A stretch of DNA of 64,000 nucleotides from Paucimonas sp. (GCA_031253995.1 JAIRVG010000021.1:62001-126000); one strand, 5' to 3'; counted from the stretch's first letter, positions 53,596 to 63,860 are shown. Translations and numbers: made by a program. The notes: generated by a model not told the origin, from the sequence alone.

Positions 53596-55328
53596 AACTC
53601 GCGATCATCACCGCCTGCCCCAATGGGCAGGTGTCCAGCGTGATCAGTGCGCGCCTGCTGGATGCCGCGGCGCAGCGCCTGGGCTGGAGCACCTGCGTCG
53701 AACAGCATGACCCGGCGCATCCCGAGCGCCGGTTGTCGGCAGAGGCCATCGGCGAGGCCGATTGGGTGCTGGTGGTCAGCAGCACGCCGCTGGATCTGCA
53801 GCGCTTTGCCGGCAAGCGCCTGGTGCAGAGCACCCCCGCCCAGGCGCTGGGGGATGTGGATAACTTCCTGCGGGAGGCGGCGAAGCGGGCAGCGGTGTAC
53901 CAGGCGGATGCGACGGCGCCGGCCAGCGTGGCGACGGCGGCGCAGAAGATCGTCGCCGTGACGGCCTGCCCGACCGGCGTGGCCCATACCTTCATGGCCG
54001 CCGAAGCGTTGCAGCAGGCGGCGCAGCAGATGGGCCTGCAACTCAGCGTGGAAACCCAAGGCTCGGTGGGTGCACGCAATCCGCTGAGCGCGGCGGCCAT
54101 CGCCGAGGCCGATGTGGTGCTGCTGGCGGCGGATATCGAAGTGCCCACCGAGCGTTTCGCCGGCAAGCGCATCTACCGTTGCGGCACGGGCGTGGCGCTG
54201 AAGCAGGCCAAGGCGACCTTGACCAAGGCGCTGGCCGAAGCCCGTGAGGAAAGCCCGTCCGCCGCCGGCCAGGCGCCTGCGGCGCGCAGCGAGAAGACCG
54301 GGGTGTACAAGCACCTGCTCACCGGCGTGTCGTTCATGCTGCCGATGGTGGTGGCCGGTGGCCTGTTGATCGCCCTGTCCTTCGTCTTCGGCATCGAGGC
54401 GTTCAAGGAGCCGGGTACCTTGCCTGCGGCGCTGATGCAGATCGGCGGCGAGGCGGCGTTCAAGCTGATGGTGCCGTTGCTGGCGGGGTATATCGCCTGG
54501 TCCATCGCCGACCGGCCGGGGCTGGCGCCGGGGATGATCGGCGGCTTGCTGGCCAGTACGCTGGGCGCCGGTTTCATCGGCGGGATCATCGCCGGTTTTC
54601 TGGCCGGCTACAGCGCCAAGGCCATCAGCCGCTGGCTGAAGCTGCCGGCCAGCCTGGAGGCGCTGAAACCCATCCTGCTGATCCCGTTGTTCGCCAGCCT
54701 GTTCACCGGGCTGGTGATGATCTACGTGGTGGGCAAGCCGGTGGCGGGCCTGCTGGCGGGGCTGACCCAGTTCCTCGACAGCATGGGCACCACCAACGCC
54801 ATCCTGCTGGGCATCGTGCTTGGCGCGATGATGTGCGTCGACCTCGGCGGGCCGGTGAACAAGGCGGCCTATGCGTTTTCGGTGGGGCTGCTGGCGTCGC
54901 AGAGCTATGCGCCGATGGCGGCGACCATGGCGGCCGGGATGGTGCCGCCGATTGGTCTTGGCATCGCCAGCTTCCTGGCCCGGCGCAAGTTCGCCCAGAG
55001 CGAGCGCGAGGCGGGCAAGGCGGCGTTGGTGCTGGGGCTGTGCTTCATTTCCGAAGGGGCGATCCCGTTTGCCGCCAAGGACCCGTTGCGGGTGATCCCG
55101 GCCAGCATTGCCGGTGGTGCGCTGACCGGGGCGTTGTCGATGTACTTCGGCTGCAAGCTGATGGCGCCCCATGGCGGGCTGTTCGTCATGTTGATTCCGA
55201 ATGCGATCAACCATGCCTTGTTGTATCTGCTGGCGATTGTCGCGGGGAGCCTGTTGACCGGGGTGGTGTATGCCCTGGTCAAGAAGAGCGAGGTGGTGGA
55301 GCTGGCGGTGCAGCCCGTTAAGGGCTGA
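53592..55328 (+). CDS. fruA: Fructose PTS permease EIIBC
   Basis: Protein of 578 residues. An N-terminal degenerate IIB' domain (LAIITACPNGQVSS, C9) is followed by the active IIB domain with phospho-acceptor C126 (AVTACPTGVAHTFMAAEAL) and by a IIC membrane domain (GVYKHLLTGVSFMLPMVVAGG onward, about residue 235) ending in several helices. It imports and phosphorylates fructose to fructose-1-phosphate. Last gene of the operon; a 6-nt gap separates its stop from the convergent RTX-like gene. Confidence 0.95.
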   Translation: MKLAIITACPNGQVSSVISARLLDAAAQRLGWSTCVEQHDPAHPERRLSAEAIGEADWVLVVSSTPLDLQRFAGKRLVQSTPAQALGDVDNFLREAAKRAAVYQADATAPASVATAAQKIVAVTACPTGVAHTFMAAEALQQAAQQMGLQLSVETQGSVGARNPLSAAAIAEADVVLLAADIEVPTERFAGKRIYRCGTGVALKQAKATLTKALAEAREESPSAAGQAPAARSEKTGVYKHLLTGVSFMLPMVVAGGLLIALSFVFGIEAFKEPGTLPAALMQIGGEAAFKLMVPLLAGYIAWSIADRPGLAPGMIGGLLASTLGAGFIGGIIAGFLAGYSAKAISRWLKLPASLEALKPILLIPLFASLFTGLVMIYVVGKPVAGLLAGLTQFLDSMGTTNAILLGIVLGAMMCVDLGGPVNKAAYAFSVGLLASQSYAPMAATMAAGMVPPIGLGIASFLARRKFAQSEREAGKAALVLGLCFISEGAIPFAAKDPLRVIPASIAGGALTGALSMYFGCKLMAPHGGLFVMLIPNAINHALLYLLAIVAGSLLTGVVYALVKKSEVVELAVQPVKG

Positions 55329-55334
55329 CACTCG

Positions 55335-57424
55335 TCAAGCCCAGAGATCCGGCGGCGTGGGTAGTGTCGACCACTCCTCCAGCAGGTTTTGGTGGGCGCT
55401 GATGTACATATCGACAATGCTCTGCATGGGCATCTGGTTGCTGGCTGCGATAGTGTAGTTGGGGACAATCAACTCCCGGAACTCCAAGCCAAGGTCGCCA
55501 GGTTTGTAGTTCTGAATAACGGCCTCGTTGACCGTGACATTACTGCCAAGCAGGAACGTGCTTGTCACTTTAAGATCTGAGCCTTGCAATTTGTAAGTAA
55601 CCTGAAAGGTATTTTTCACACGGTCATCGATGGCAGCGAAGATGCTGTTCGGTTCGCCATTGAAGAATAGTGGGTTTGGCACTACGGGGTAGAACACTGC
55701 GGTCTGCCCCTCCTTCAACGTGACCGTGGCGCCCGGTGTTTCCGAAACAGAGCGCAGGATCACGCCCCCAAGCAGGGGGACCGCCTCGCTCGTAAAATTG
55801 GCAACGGGGGCATCCGGGATCCGAACGACCAGTCGGTCTTGCTCTTCAGCGTCGGTAATGGTGTCGGCTCCACGTCCCACGACGAAAATATTGGCCTGAG
55901 ATCCTCCCGTGATCAAGTTCTTGCCGGGTCCGCCTTCGATAATGTGGTATGTCCCTGAGGTAATTACGTCGTTATAGGGCGTGCCTATGATGTTGTTCGC
56001 CGTGGTGAAGATCTGGCCGGAACCCGTGGTGTTGATGACGCCTGTACTCGTCATGACGTTATTGTTCAGCGGACGTGAGAGATGCGACAGGTCAAGTGTC
56101 GCACCTTCACCGATGGCGGTTAGGAACATGTCGCTGGATAGCTGCGGGATATCGTGGATGCTGACGATGTCCTTGGTGTGAGTGCTGTAGATCTCGTCGA
56201 TAGAGTAAGCATAGTCTCGGCCCCATTCACTGGATCCATCGCGGTATTTTCCAATGTTCAGGCGGTGCTGGTACAGCGGCGAGTCGATCTGTTCCAGAAC
56301 GATATGCAAGTAAGTGGAAGCATCAGAGTTTTCGCTATAGCTGAGGTGGTCGTAATCGCCGCCCCCTGCATCGAAGAGGGTACTACCGTAGGGCAGGCTG
56401 TTTTCCGTGGCGTTGACGAAGCCGACCAGTCCCTCGCCGTCATCCGTTCCATGGACGATGTAGTTCTTGTAGATCTTCGAGTCGTTATAGGCCTCGATAT
56501 CGGACAGAGAACTCGTTGCCAGAGACTTTACCTTGATCCCCAGGTCGCTCGTAAGCCAGGTGTAGGCACTTGCATACGGCAGGCGTTCTCCTGCCCGGAA
56601 TACATGATCAGATGGCAGGTCGTATATCCGGGTTATGTAGTCGTTGGTTGCCTGGATCAGGTCTTTCTGGTCCTGGTCGATGGTGGTAAAACTCTGCAGG
56701 AATGCGAAGAACTGGCTTTCCCTGTCGTAGCTTTCTATGGCTTTGATATTGGCGTAGAGCGCGGAAAACAGGTCATAGGTGCCTGATTGCGCCTTGATGG
56801 TGATGTCGGACTGGGCTTGCCCGCTCAATACGCGGCCGTCCACGTTATCGGGGTTGAGCAGCCATTCATTGAAGAATCGGTCGTATCCGATGAACGAGAA
56901 CAGAATTGCTCCCGACCAACCGGTGAAGTCACCATCCGGGAAAAAATCTCCTGTAAACAGCTCGCTGGCTGCTGCGCCACCATCGATGATGCCAATTCCT
57001 TCGATGGACGGTAAGACGCCGTTGTGATCGAGCATTCCCTGTATCAGGTTTATCGCTATCTCGTTGGATGCGGCATTGAGCTTGCCGTCGAGATTTTGTG
57101 CGGATATTTCTCCAACCCTCAAGCGGTATTGCTCTGCCGTGTAATTGCGAATGTATTCGGAAAAAACGCCACTACCCGCATTTACATCGCGAGCACCGGA
57201 TATCCATGTATAAACCTGAAGATAGGTTTCAGCGCCGCCCGATTGGATGGGGGCGGTAGGTAGCTGAGCAACTGGTCATACAAAGGCGTGGCCAAGCCTT
57301 TGCTTGTGGGAGAGAGCTGGTATTGACTCCGAATGCTGTCCAGCGTTATGCGCAGTTGCGTGAGTTGAAATGAAGTGGGCCACCAGGCGCCATTGCCATA
57401 GCTGTAGTCGTAGGTCTGGGTCAT
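55335..57424 (-). pseudogene. Large RTX-like protein gene with apparent frameshift
   Basis: Two adjoining frames appear to be one gene. The 5' part (57424 to the stop at 57182) starts MTQTYDYSYGNGAWWPTSFQ. The 3' part (to 55335) stays open up to a stop near 57280. Switching frames at the run of five C on the coding strand (57249-57253) gives a continuous product of about 695 residues, reading IQSGGAETYLQVYTWISGAR across the join. The C-terminal third has degenerate RTX-type repeats (IIGTPYNDVITSG, IIEGGPGKNLITGGSQ, FVVGRGADTITDAEEQDRL). No known catalytic domain seen. Visibly AT-richer than the fru operon. The start overlaps the upstream gene by ATGA. A sequencing error remains possible. Confidence 0.65.
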
Positions 57425-58191
57425 TGCTCAATCCGTTGAGACCAAGGATAGTCGGGAACGATCGCCGACTTTATTTGCGAGGAAAGTTGGCGGTCGAACT
57501 CGATGACCTGTTCGAGGGGAAGGTCGGTGGTATCGAACTTGTAGGTAACCGCCAGGTTCTTTGTCACCCGGTAACTGACGGTACAGGCGACACGAATACC
57601 TCCTGCGCTGGGGGCGCACGACGCAGTGAACAGCTGGCCGAAGGGCAGTGCATAAACCGTGCGTGGCGCCTGGTAGCTGCCGCTTCCCGGTACATGCTTG
57701 TCGGACGCCTTTCGCACCGGAAGGCAGCCCTCCAGTCCGTTCCCCAGGTGCACTCGCTCACGCAGGACACGGCAGCTCTCCACGTGGGCTTCGTCCAGAT
57801 GCAAGCCAACGTAGCTCGGCAGATCGCCGATCAGGCGCAACTGTTTGAGTGGCGAACGGCGCTTTGTCTGGGCGTGCCAGGCTTCGAACTGGAATGCCTG
57901 GATCAGCGTCAGTTGGGGTAGGGGGTTGCCCTTGCAGCCTTGGGGTTCTTCGGGATGAGGTGGGCGGGGGAACAGTATTTCGGACGGCGGGTTGTCAACG
58001 ACGAGAAGCGTACGAATGGGCAGGCGCAGTACTGCTGTCCCCACGGCAATGTAGGCCTTCCCCTCGGGGTCGGGTTGCGGGCAGTGATCGAGATCGAGAC
58101 TCAATGCCCTGGCTTCGATATTGCCCAACAGGGTCATGACCAGGATTACCATGACCTTGGTCAGGCTCTTTCCAACTGCCATACGTGGCAT
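57421..58191 (-). CDS. Exported protein of unknown function, partner of the RTX-like gene
   Basis: Protein of 256 residues. A signal peptide or anchor (VMVILVMTLLGNIEARA) is followed by a soluble region with several cysteines (DHCPQPDPEG, PQGCKGNPLPQ, ESCRVLRERV, EGCLPVRK, TASCAPSAGG, VACTVSYRV) and proline-rich stretches. GGAGG precedes the ATG at 58191. The stop overlaps the start of the RTX-like gene by 4 nt, so the two are coupled. I do not recognise the family; a partner, processing or immunity role toward the large protein is possible but unproven. Confidence 0.65.
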   Translation of the reverse strand: MPRMAVGKSLTKVMVILVMTLLGNIEARALSLDLDHCPQPDPEGKAYIAVGTAVLRLPIRTLLVVDNPPSEILFPRPPHPEEPQGCKGNPLPQLTLIQAFQFEAWHAQTKRRSPLKQLRLIGDLPSYVGLHLDEAHVESCRVLRERVHLGNGLEGCLPVRKASDKHVPGSGSYQAPRTVYALPFGQLFTASCAPSAGGIRVACTVSYRVTKNLAVTYKFDTTDLPLEQVIEFDRQLSSQIKSAIVPDYPWSQRIEQ

Positions 58192-58328
58192 GAAGCCCTC
58201 CGTCTGGCTTCGTCGGTAACGATGACGAGAACCTTAGCCCGCCAAGTCATTCCTGAAACAGCGCGGAATACTTAAGAAAACTTAACTTGAATCAAGTCTC
58301 CATCATGCAGCGGGGCCCGGTCGAGGGC

Positions 58329-59528
58329 TCAACGCGCCAGTTGTTCCATGGCCTTCACCAGCAACCCGACCTCTTCCGGCGTCGTGATGAACCCCGGCGT
58401 CACCCGGATGCACGGCCCGCACGCCGACCCGTCCCGGGCCACGGTGAACAGGTTGAATTCCTCAAGCAACCGCCTGGCCATCGCCACCTGGTCCGCATGC
58501 CGGGTAAAGCGGAACGAGGTGATCCCGCAATACAACCGTGGATCATCCGGCGTCAGCACCTCGATCCCGGCAATCTCCCGCGCAGGCTGCACCCACAGGT
58601 CGCGCAGGTAATTCAGCCGAGCCCCTTTCAACAGCGACCCACCCATGGCCCGGTGCTCCTCGATCACCGTGGGCAAGGTCAGCCACGCCGGGATGTTCGG
58701 CGTGCCATAGGGCGCCCGCGAGCGGATGTCGCCCTGTGGATAACGCACCTCGCCCATGTCCGCGTCCACCGCGTCGAGCTTGCCCGGCGCGATGTAGATC
58801 ACCCCCAGGCTCAATGGCGCACCGATCCATTTCTGCAGGTTGAACCCCGCCAGCTCGATACCCAGCTGCTCCAGGTCGACATCGATCTGGCCCAGGGCAT
58901 GGGCGCCGTCCAGCACCACTTCCACGCCATGCTCGCGGGCACAACGGGCGATCGCTTCCACCGGCATCACCAGCCCGGTGCGGTGGTTCACCCAGGTCAG
59001 CGCCATCAGGCGGATGCGCGGGTTGCGCACGAAGGCGTCGCGGTAGCTCTCGACGATGTTGTCGTAGTTCGCCGGGTGCGGCAGGCGCAGGGTGACCAGT
59101 TCCAGGCCACGGTCACGGGCCAGCCAGCCCATGGCGTTCTGCACGCTGTCGTATTCCAGGTCGCTGACCAGCAGCTCGTCGCCCGCTTGCAGGCGATTGT
59201 AGTTGCGCAGGATCGATTGCAGCGCGCCGGAGGCACTGTGGGTGATGGCCACGGACTGCGGCGCCGCGCCGATCAGCCCGGCCACCGCATCGCGGATCTC
59301 CACGCTGCCGACCTGCTCGAAGTGCTGGCGCACCGGCAGCGAGTTCAGGCGGTTGATGGTGTCGATATGCTGGTGATAGGCGCTGGTCACAGCCCGGGTC
59401 ATGCGCCCGAAGTAGCCGTGTTCCAGGTTGATCGGGCCGGGTTCGACGTCGTACTGCGCGGCGATGCGCTGCCAGTAGCCCTCGTCGCGGGCCAGGAGGG
59501 AGGTCTGGGACGAAGGCAACTGAGTCAT
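58329..59528 (-). CDS. Class V aminotransferase-like PLP enzyme (isopenicillin-N-epimerase type)
   Basis: PLP enzyme of 399 residues. Landmarks: INLEHGYFGRMTRAV near the start, THSASGALQSILRNY, VLDGAHALGQIDVDL and the Schiff-base lysine in GFNLQKWIGAPLS. This pattern matches the isopenicillin N epimerase-like/cysteine desulfurase-like branch of class V enzymes. The reaction cannot be specified: racemisation, desulfuration or kynureninase-like chemistry are all possible. The DUF3820 gene follows upstream on the same strand. Confidence 0.85.
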   Translation of the reverse strand: MTQLPSSQTSLLARDEGYWQRIAAQYDVEPGPINLEHGYFGRMTRAVTSAYHQHIDTINRLNSLPVRQHFEQVGSVEIRDAVAGLIGAAPQSVAITHSASGALQSILRNYNRLQAGDELLVSDLEYDSVQNAMGWLARDRGLELVTLRLPHPANYDNIVESYRDAFVRNPRIRLMALTWVNHRTGLVMPVEAIARCAREHGVEVVLDGAHALGQIDVDLEQLGIELAGFNLQKWIGAPLSLGVIYIAPGKLDAVDADMGEVRYPQGDIRSRAPYGTPNIPAWLTLPTVIEEHRAMGGSLLKGARLNYLRDLWVQPAREIAGIEVLTPDDPRLYCGITSFRFTRHADQVAMARRLLEEFNLFTVARDGSACGPCIRVTPGFITTPEEVGLLVKAMEQLAR

Positions 59529-59544
59529 GCGGTTTCTCGCTTTT

Positions 59545-59775
59545 TCAGGGACGGGGACGGGGATGTTTCTTGCGCAGCGGTTCGAGCAGGTCCGACAGGC
59601 CGTTGTGGTCGACCTCGTGCATCAGCGCCAGCAGGCCACCCAGCTCGCCCTTGGGAAAGCCCTGGCGGGCGAACCAGTTGAGGTAATGGCCGGGCAGGTC
59701 GGCGATCAGGCGGCCCTTGTACTTGCCGTAGGGCATTTCACGGGTGACCAGCAGTTCGAGGGCTTCGGGATTCAT
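59545..59775 (-). CDS. DUF3820 family protein
   Basis: Protein of 76 residues matching DUF3820: TREMPYGKYKGRLIADLPGHYLNWFARQGFP, with the GKYKG core and the YLxWF motif. The family has been described as quorum-sensing-regulated virulence factor-like in Pseudomonas. No strong ribosome site is seen. It reads into the PLP-enzyme gene 16 nt downstream and may be co-transcribed. Confidence 0.85.
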   Translation of the reverse strand: MNPEALELLVTREMPYGKYKGRLIADLPGHYLNWFARQGFPKGELGGLLALMHEVDHNGLSDLLEPLRKKHPRPRP

Positions 59776-59928
59776 GAGGCAGGTAGGCGGAAAGTGCGGA
59801 GGAATGGCAGGACGATACAGGCAATCTGCACGAAGGCCAAAGGACAGTTCATGCAGAAAGCGAGCATACAGTTTTCAGCTTGTTTTATAACTCATTGATA
59901 AATATGAATATTTTTAGGTCGGTAAAGC

Positions 59929-59944
59929 TGGCACGAAGCCTGCG
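59929..59944 (+). promoter_or_regulatory. Candidate sigma-54 promoter
   Basis: TGGCACGAAGCCTGCG has GG and GC elements 10 nt apart and matches the consensus TGGCACG-N4-TTGC except for one base in the -12 element. It lies about 42 nt before the ATG of the PA2169-family gene. An AT-rich stretch lies upstream. Confidence 0.55.
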
Positions 59945-59984
59945 ATAGGTCATGCATCATCCCTCATGCAAAAGGAGCTGTGTC

Positions 59985-60455
59985 ATGACCGATACCAACA
60001 AAGAAGTCATTTCCGTACTCAATGACCTGATCGAATTCAGCAAGGACGGTGAAAAGGGCTTCGCCACCTGCGCCGAGGACGTCAAGCGCGCCGACCTGAA
60101 GACCTATTTCCTGCAACGCTCCGGCGATTGCGCCGGTGCTGCGGCCGAGCTGCAGCAGCATGTGCGCAGCCTGGGCGGTGATCCGGAAACCTCCACCAGC
60201 CTGAGTGGCGACATGCACCGCCGCTGGGTGGACCTGAAGGCGATGGTCACCGGCAAGGATGACGAAGCGGTGCTCAACGAGGCCGAGCGCGGTGAGGACC
60301 ATGCCCTGAAGGCGTACAAGGAAGCGCTGGAGAAACTGGCGAAGATCGCTCCGGCGTCGGCGTCGTACACCCTGGTGGAGCGTCAGTACCATGGGGTGCA
60401 GCGCAATCATGACCAGGTGAAGGTGCTGCGCAACAGCGCCCGCGCTCAGTCCTGA
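59985..60455 (+). CDS. PA2169-family four-helix-bundle protein (DUF2383)
   Basis: Soluble helical protein of 156 residues: VISVLNDLIEFSKDGEKGF, RADLKTYFLQRSGDCAGAAAELQ, EAERGEDHALKAYKEALEK and ERQYHGVQRNHDQVKVLR follow the DUF2383 four-helix pattern, with acidic and histidine residues that suggest ferritin-like structure but without a proven metal site. AAGGAG lies 7 nt before the ATG at 59985. Preceded by a sigma-54-like promoter and followed by a perfect 17-bp palindrome. Confidence 0.87.
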   Translation: MTDTNKEVISVLNDLIEFSKDGEKGFATCAEDVKRADLKTYFLQRSGDCAGAAAELQQHVRSLGGDPETSTSLSGDMHRRWVDLKAMVTGKDDEAVLNEAERGEDHALKAYKEALEKLAKIAPASASYTLVERQYHGVQRNHDQVKVLRNSARAQS

Positions 60456-60465
60456 TCAACGCTGA

Positions 60466-60501
60466 CCCTGTGGGAGCGGGTAAACCCGCTCCCACAGGGT
60501 G
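60466..60501. terminator. Perfect palindromic hairpin between convergent genes
   Basis: ACCCTGTGGGAGCGGGT-AA-ACCCGCTCCCACAGGGT with 17-bp arms between the PA2169-family gene and the diguanylate cyclase gene. GGGAGCGG-type palindrome; no T-run. Confidence 0.6.
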
Positions 60502-60532
60502 CCCTGCATGAGGCTGCAAAGCGGCTAGGTCC

Positions 60533-62047
60533 TCAAGCCGGCTGCGGCGCCTCGACCCGATTGCGCCCATCGCGCTTGGCCCGGTACAACGCCTCATCGG
60601 CCCGTGCCATCAGCTCGCCCAGGGTCTGCGCACTGCCCGGTTCATAGACCCCGATCCCCACACTCACACTGACCGACCGCTCGTCGCTGCCATACGGCGG
60701 CAGCGCCTCGACTCCTTGGCGAATGCGTTCGGCCAGGGTCAGCGCGCCAGGCAGGTCGGTGTCCGGCAGCACCGCGACGAATTCCTCGCCTCCGTAGCGC
60801 GCCGCCAGGTCTGTCGGCCGCAGCAGGCTGTCGGCGATGGCATCGGCCACCCGGCGCAAGGCCTCGTCGCCGCCCTGGTGGCCATGACGCTCGTTGAAGC
60901 CGCGGAAATGGTCCACATCGATCATCAGCACCGCGATCGGCCGCTGTGTCCGCTGGGCCCGCGCCCATTCGCGGCGCAGCACCTGGTCCAGCTGGCGACG
61001 GTTGGGCAGGCCGGTGAGGCTGTCGGTGGCTGCCAGTTCGGCAAGGCTGCGCTCGGCGCTGTGGCGGCGTTGTAGTTCGCGACCGAGCAACAAGGTCAGC
61101 CAGAGGATGCCGATGCACAGCACCGCGGTGGCCGCGCTGACCAGTATCGCCGTGCGCTTCCAGGCGCTGTAGACCTCGCCCACCGACTGCGTCACCACCA
61201 GTACCAGCGGCAGTTTTTCCACCCGGGCGAAGGTGTACAGGCGCAATTGGCCGTCATGCCCGGACGGCGCGGTGAAACTGCCGCTGCCGTCGGCCAGCAG
61301 GCGCTGGAAGTTGGGGCGGTTGGCGAAGCTGGCGCCGATCTGCTGGTTGCTCCGTGCACTGCTGCCGGTGGCGTTGCGGGCCAGCAGCAAGCCGTCGGTG
61401 TTCATCAGGTTGATGCTGCTGTCGTGGCCGACATCGAGACGCTTGAACATGTCGTTGAAGTGCGACAGTCGCAAGGCGCCGCCGGCGACTCCGGCGAAAT
61501 TGCCATCGGCGTCGTCGATGCGCCGGCTGAAGCTGATGCACCAGTCCAGGTCCCCCAGGCGGGCCTTGAAGGGCGGGCTGATGACCATGCCCAGGGCCGG
61601 GTTGCGCTTGTGCTCCTGGAAGATCGCGTTGTCGGCGAAGTTGGCCGTGCGCGGCGTGGTGCTGGCGGAGTCGGCGACCACGTTGCCGTCGCGGTCGAGC
61701 CAGAGGATGTCGCCGCGCACCGGGCTGCTGAAGGCCTGGTTGAACAGCACCTGCTGGCGCATGTGCGCGGGAATGCCCAGCAGTTCCGGGTGCTGCACGG
61801 CCCAGATCAGGCTTTGCAGGGACAGGTCGTAGAGCTCGACATTGCGGATGATGTCGGTCTCGATGAGCTTGACGATATTGCGCGCCGAACGCACCGCAGT
61901 CTGTTCCACGTTCATCCGTTCGCGCATCAGCAGGAAGGTGACGATGGAAATGATCGCCGCCACGGCCAGGCAGCTGCCCAGATTCAGGATCAGCTCCGGG
62001 TGTCTCCGGTACAGGCTGGAGCGCGGGGGCGGGGTGGGCGCGTTCAT
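60533..62047 (-). CDS. Membrane diguanylate cyclase (dCACHE-type sensor plus GGDEF domain)
   Basis: Protein of 504 residues. Two membrane helices (about residues 21-41 and 299-322) flank a periplasmic sensor domain of about 255 residues that resembles double-CACHE sensors (DILWLDRDGNVVADSAST, GVAGGALRLSHFNDMF). The GGDEF domain has the active motif GGEEF near residue 418 and an intact I-site RPTD five residues before it, so it should make c-di-GMP with product inhibition. The start at 62047 is set by the domain layout; the ribosome site is weak. Confidence 0.92.
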   Translation of the reverse strand: MNAPTPPPRSSLYRRHPELILNLGSCLAVAAIISIVTFLLMRERMNVEQTAVRSARNIVKLIETDIIRNVELYDLSLQSLIWAVQHPELLGIPAHMRQQVLFNQAFSSPVRGDILWLDRDGNVVADSASTTPRTANFADNAIFQEHKRNPALGMVISPPFKARLGDLDWCISFSRRIDDADGNFAGVAGGALRLSHFNDMFKRLDVGHDSSINLMNTDGLLLARNATGSSARSNQQIGASFANRPNFQRLLADGSGSFTAPSGHDGQLRLYTFARVEKLPLVLVVTQSVGEVYSAWKRTAILVSAATAVLCIGILWLTLLLGRELQRRHSAERSLAELAATDSLTGLPNRRQLDQVLRREWARAQRTQRPIAVLMIDVDHFRGFNERHGHQGGDEALRRVADAIADSLLRPTDLAARYGGEEFVAVLPDTDLPGALTLAERIRQGVEALPPYGSDERSVSVSVGIGVYEPGSAQTLGELMARADEALYRAKRDGRNRVEAPQPA

Positions 62048-62260
62048 GATCGCGATTTGCCTGGGCCGGGAAACGGATGAAACCGTCCGCCGGCGACAGG
62101 TTTGGCTGTTCCGGGAGCGGTGCGGGTCGTGGAATTCCAGTATCACGCCGCGCGCGAAGGGGCCCGAGCGGCGGCGGGTATTTTAGGTGGGGGGTGATTG
62201 TAGGACAAGATGTGTCTGCGCAAGGACGGATGTGCGGTCGAAAGGGGCACCGCCGTCGGT

Positions 62261-62301
62261 ATGGGAGCGGATCGACCGGCGTTTCGGTAAATCCGCTCCC
62301 A
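62261..62301. repeat. REP-like hairpin between porin and cyclase genes
   Basis: ATGGGAGCGGAT / ATCCGCTCCCAT, 12-bp perfect arms with a 17-nt loop, just after the porin stop. Same GGGAGCGG core as the other palindromes here. Confidence 0.6.
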
Positions 62302-62317
62302 TGCCCGATTTGTCAGA

Positions 62318-63655
62318 TCAGAACACGTTCACCGGATACTCGACGATCACCCGGTATTCATCCACGTCGTAGTCCACCGCCGAATACCCCTGGCTACCCC
62401 GGTGCGCCGCCCAACGCAGGCGCACGGTCAGGTCCTTGAGCTGGCTTTCCTGGAAGGTGTAGGCCAGGTCGAAGTCCCGCTCCCAGTGTTGGGCGTTCTT
62501 GCCGTCCGCGCTGTACCAATGGCCGTAGCCGGTGCTGGCCGGGTCGACCTTGGTCAGGTCCAGCTCGCCCCGCGAGTACGAGACCGTCGTGGTCAGACCC
62601 GGCACGCCGACACCGGCGAAGTCGTAGTCGTACTTGAGTTTCCACGAGCGCTCGTTCGGTCCGTTGAAGTCCGAGTAGATCTGCGAGTTGTCGAGGAAGA
62701 CGCTGTCGCCCTGGTTGATGTAGTCGAACGGCGTGTTGCCGTTGACCCGCTGGTACACCGCCGTCACTGCGTGATAGCCGACGTTCACCGCGAAGTGCAG
62801 GCTGTAGGTGTTGTTGTCGATATGCCCGAGCAGGCGGTCGCCGGTGTCCTGGGTGTGGTAGTAGTGCAGGCCCGGGTTCAGGCTGACCAGGTCGTTCAGC
62901 TGCCAGGTGTAGTCGAGGTCGAAGTAGTACTGGTTCCAGATGTCCTTCAGCTCGGCGGCGTACAGGTTGCTGCTCAGCCCCTCGATCGGCGTCCAGGCGG
63001 CGCCGGCCCAGTTCAGGTGACGGCTGTCGCGCTCGTCCGCCAGGGTGCCGTAGAAGGTATCGATGCGGCGATGGCCGCTCTGGTTGTACGGCTTGGTAAA
63101 GCTGGCCTGGCCGCCTTCGAGCATCAGGTTGTCGATGCTGGTGTTGGTCAGGCTTACGCCACGGAAGGTCTGCGGCAGCATGCGGCTTTCGCCGCCGGCG
63201 ATCACCGGGTTGCTGAGGAACAGGTCACCGGCACGCAGCACGGTGTCGAACGCACGGACCTTGACCGAGGCACCGGCGCTGGAGAAGTCGTCCGGTGCCT
63301 TGCCGTAGTCGTAGCCGTCCTTGCTCGGGCTGTTGATCGGCAGGATGCTGGAGCCGGCCGTGCCGCCACCGCCATCCAGTTTCAGGCCGAGCATGGCATA
63401 GGCATCCAGGCCGAAGCCGACGGTGCCCTGGGTGAAGCCCGACTCGAACTTGCCGATGAAGCCCTGGCCCCATTCGCGGTTGTCACGCACGCCGGGCAGC
63501 AGCTGGTTGCGGTTCAGGTAGTAGTTGCGCGCGAGCACATCGAGGTGGGCACCTTCGACGAAGCCTTCGGCGGCTTCTTCGTCAGCCTGGGCGTGCAGCG
63601 GCATCGTTGCAGCCAATGCAAGAAATAACGGGGTAAAACGTGGGGTCTTGATCAC
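62318..63655 (-). CDS. OprD family outer-membrane porin
   Basis: Porin of 445 residues. A signal peptide ([16 protein letters not shown]) is followed by a beta-barrel with OprD signatures: NYYLNRN near the N-terminus, [27 protein letters not shown], a loop with [10 protein letters not shown], and the C-terminal strand VEYPVNVF ending in phenylalanine. OprD-family channels admit basic amino acids, dipeptides or small carboxylates; the exact substrate is not clear. Confidence 0.93.
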   Translation of the reverse strand: MIKTPRFTPLFLALAATMPLHAQADEEAAEGFVEGAHLDVLARNYYLNRNQLLPGVRDNREWGQGFIGKFESGFTQGTVGFGLDAYAMLGLKLDGGGGTAGSSILPINSPSKDGYDYGKAPDDFSSAGASVKVRAFDTVLRAGDLFLSNPVIAGGESRMLPQTFRGVSLTNTSIDNLMLEGGQASFTKPYNQSGHRRIDTFYGTLADERDSRHLNWAGAAWTPIEGLSSNLYAAELKDIWNQYYFDLDYTWQLNDLVSLNPGLHYYHTQDTGDRLLGHIDNNTYSLHFAVNVGYHAVTAVYQRVNGNTPFDYINQGDSVFLDNSQIYSDFNGPNERSWKLKYDYDFAGVGVPGLTTTVSYSRGELDLTKVDPASTGYGHWYSADGKNAQHWERDFDLAYTFQESQLKDLTVRLRWAAHRGSQGYSAVDYDVDEYRVIVEYPVNVF

Positions 63656-63757
63656 CTTGGTGAACTCCTTTTAGGTGGTTTTGGCGGCAGTTCTTATTCT
63701 GGACGCAGGTATTTTTCTTATAGGGATCCGGCCGTATTCCGGTACTTTTCACCAGGC

Positions 63758-63788
63758 AAAAAAAAGCCGCTGACGGGCAGCGGCTTTC
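63758..63788 (-). terminator. Intrinsic terminator of the right-edge gene
   Basis: On the minus strand AAAGCCGCTGCCCGTCAGCGGCTTTTTTTTT: a 10-bp stem followed by a T-run, 70 nt after the stop of the partial gene at the window edge. Confidence 0.88.
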
Positions 63789-63860
63789 AATGACACGCGC
63801 ACCAGGGGAAAAGTCACCAGTGCGTGAGTCGAGGGAAAAACGGGAGAGCGGTGCTGACGA

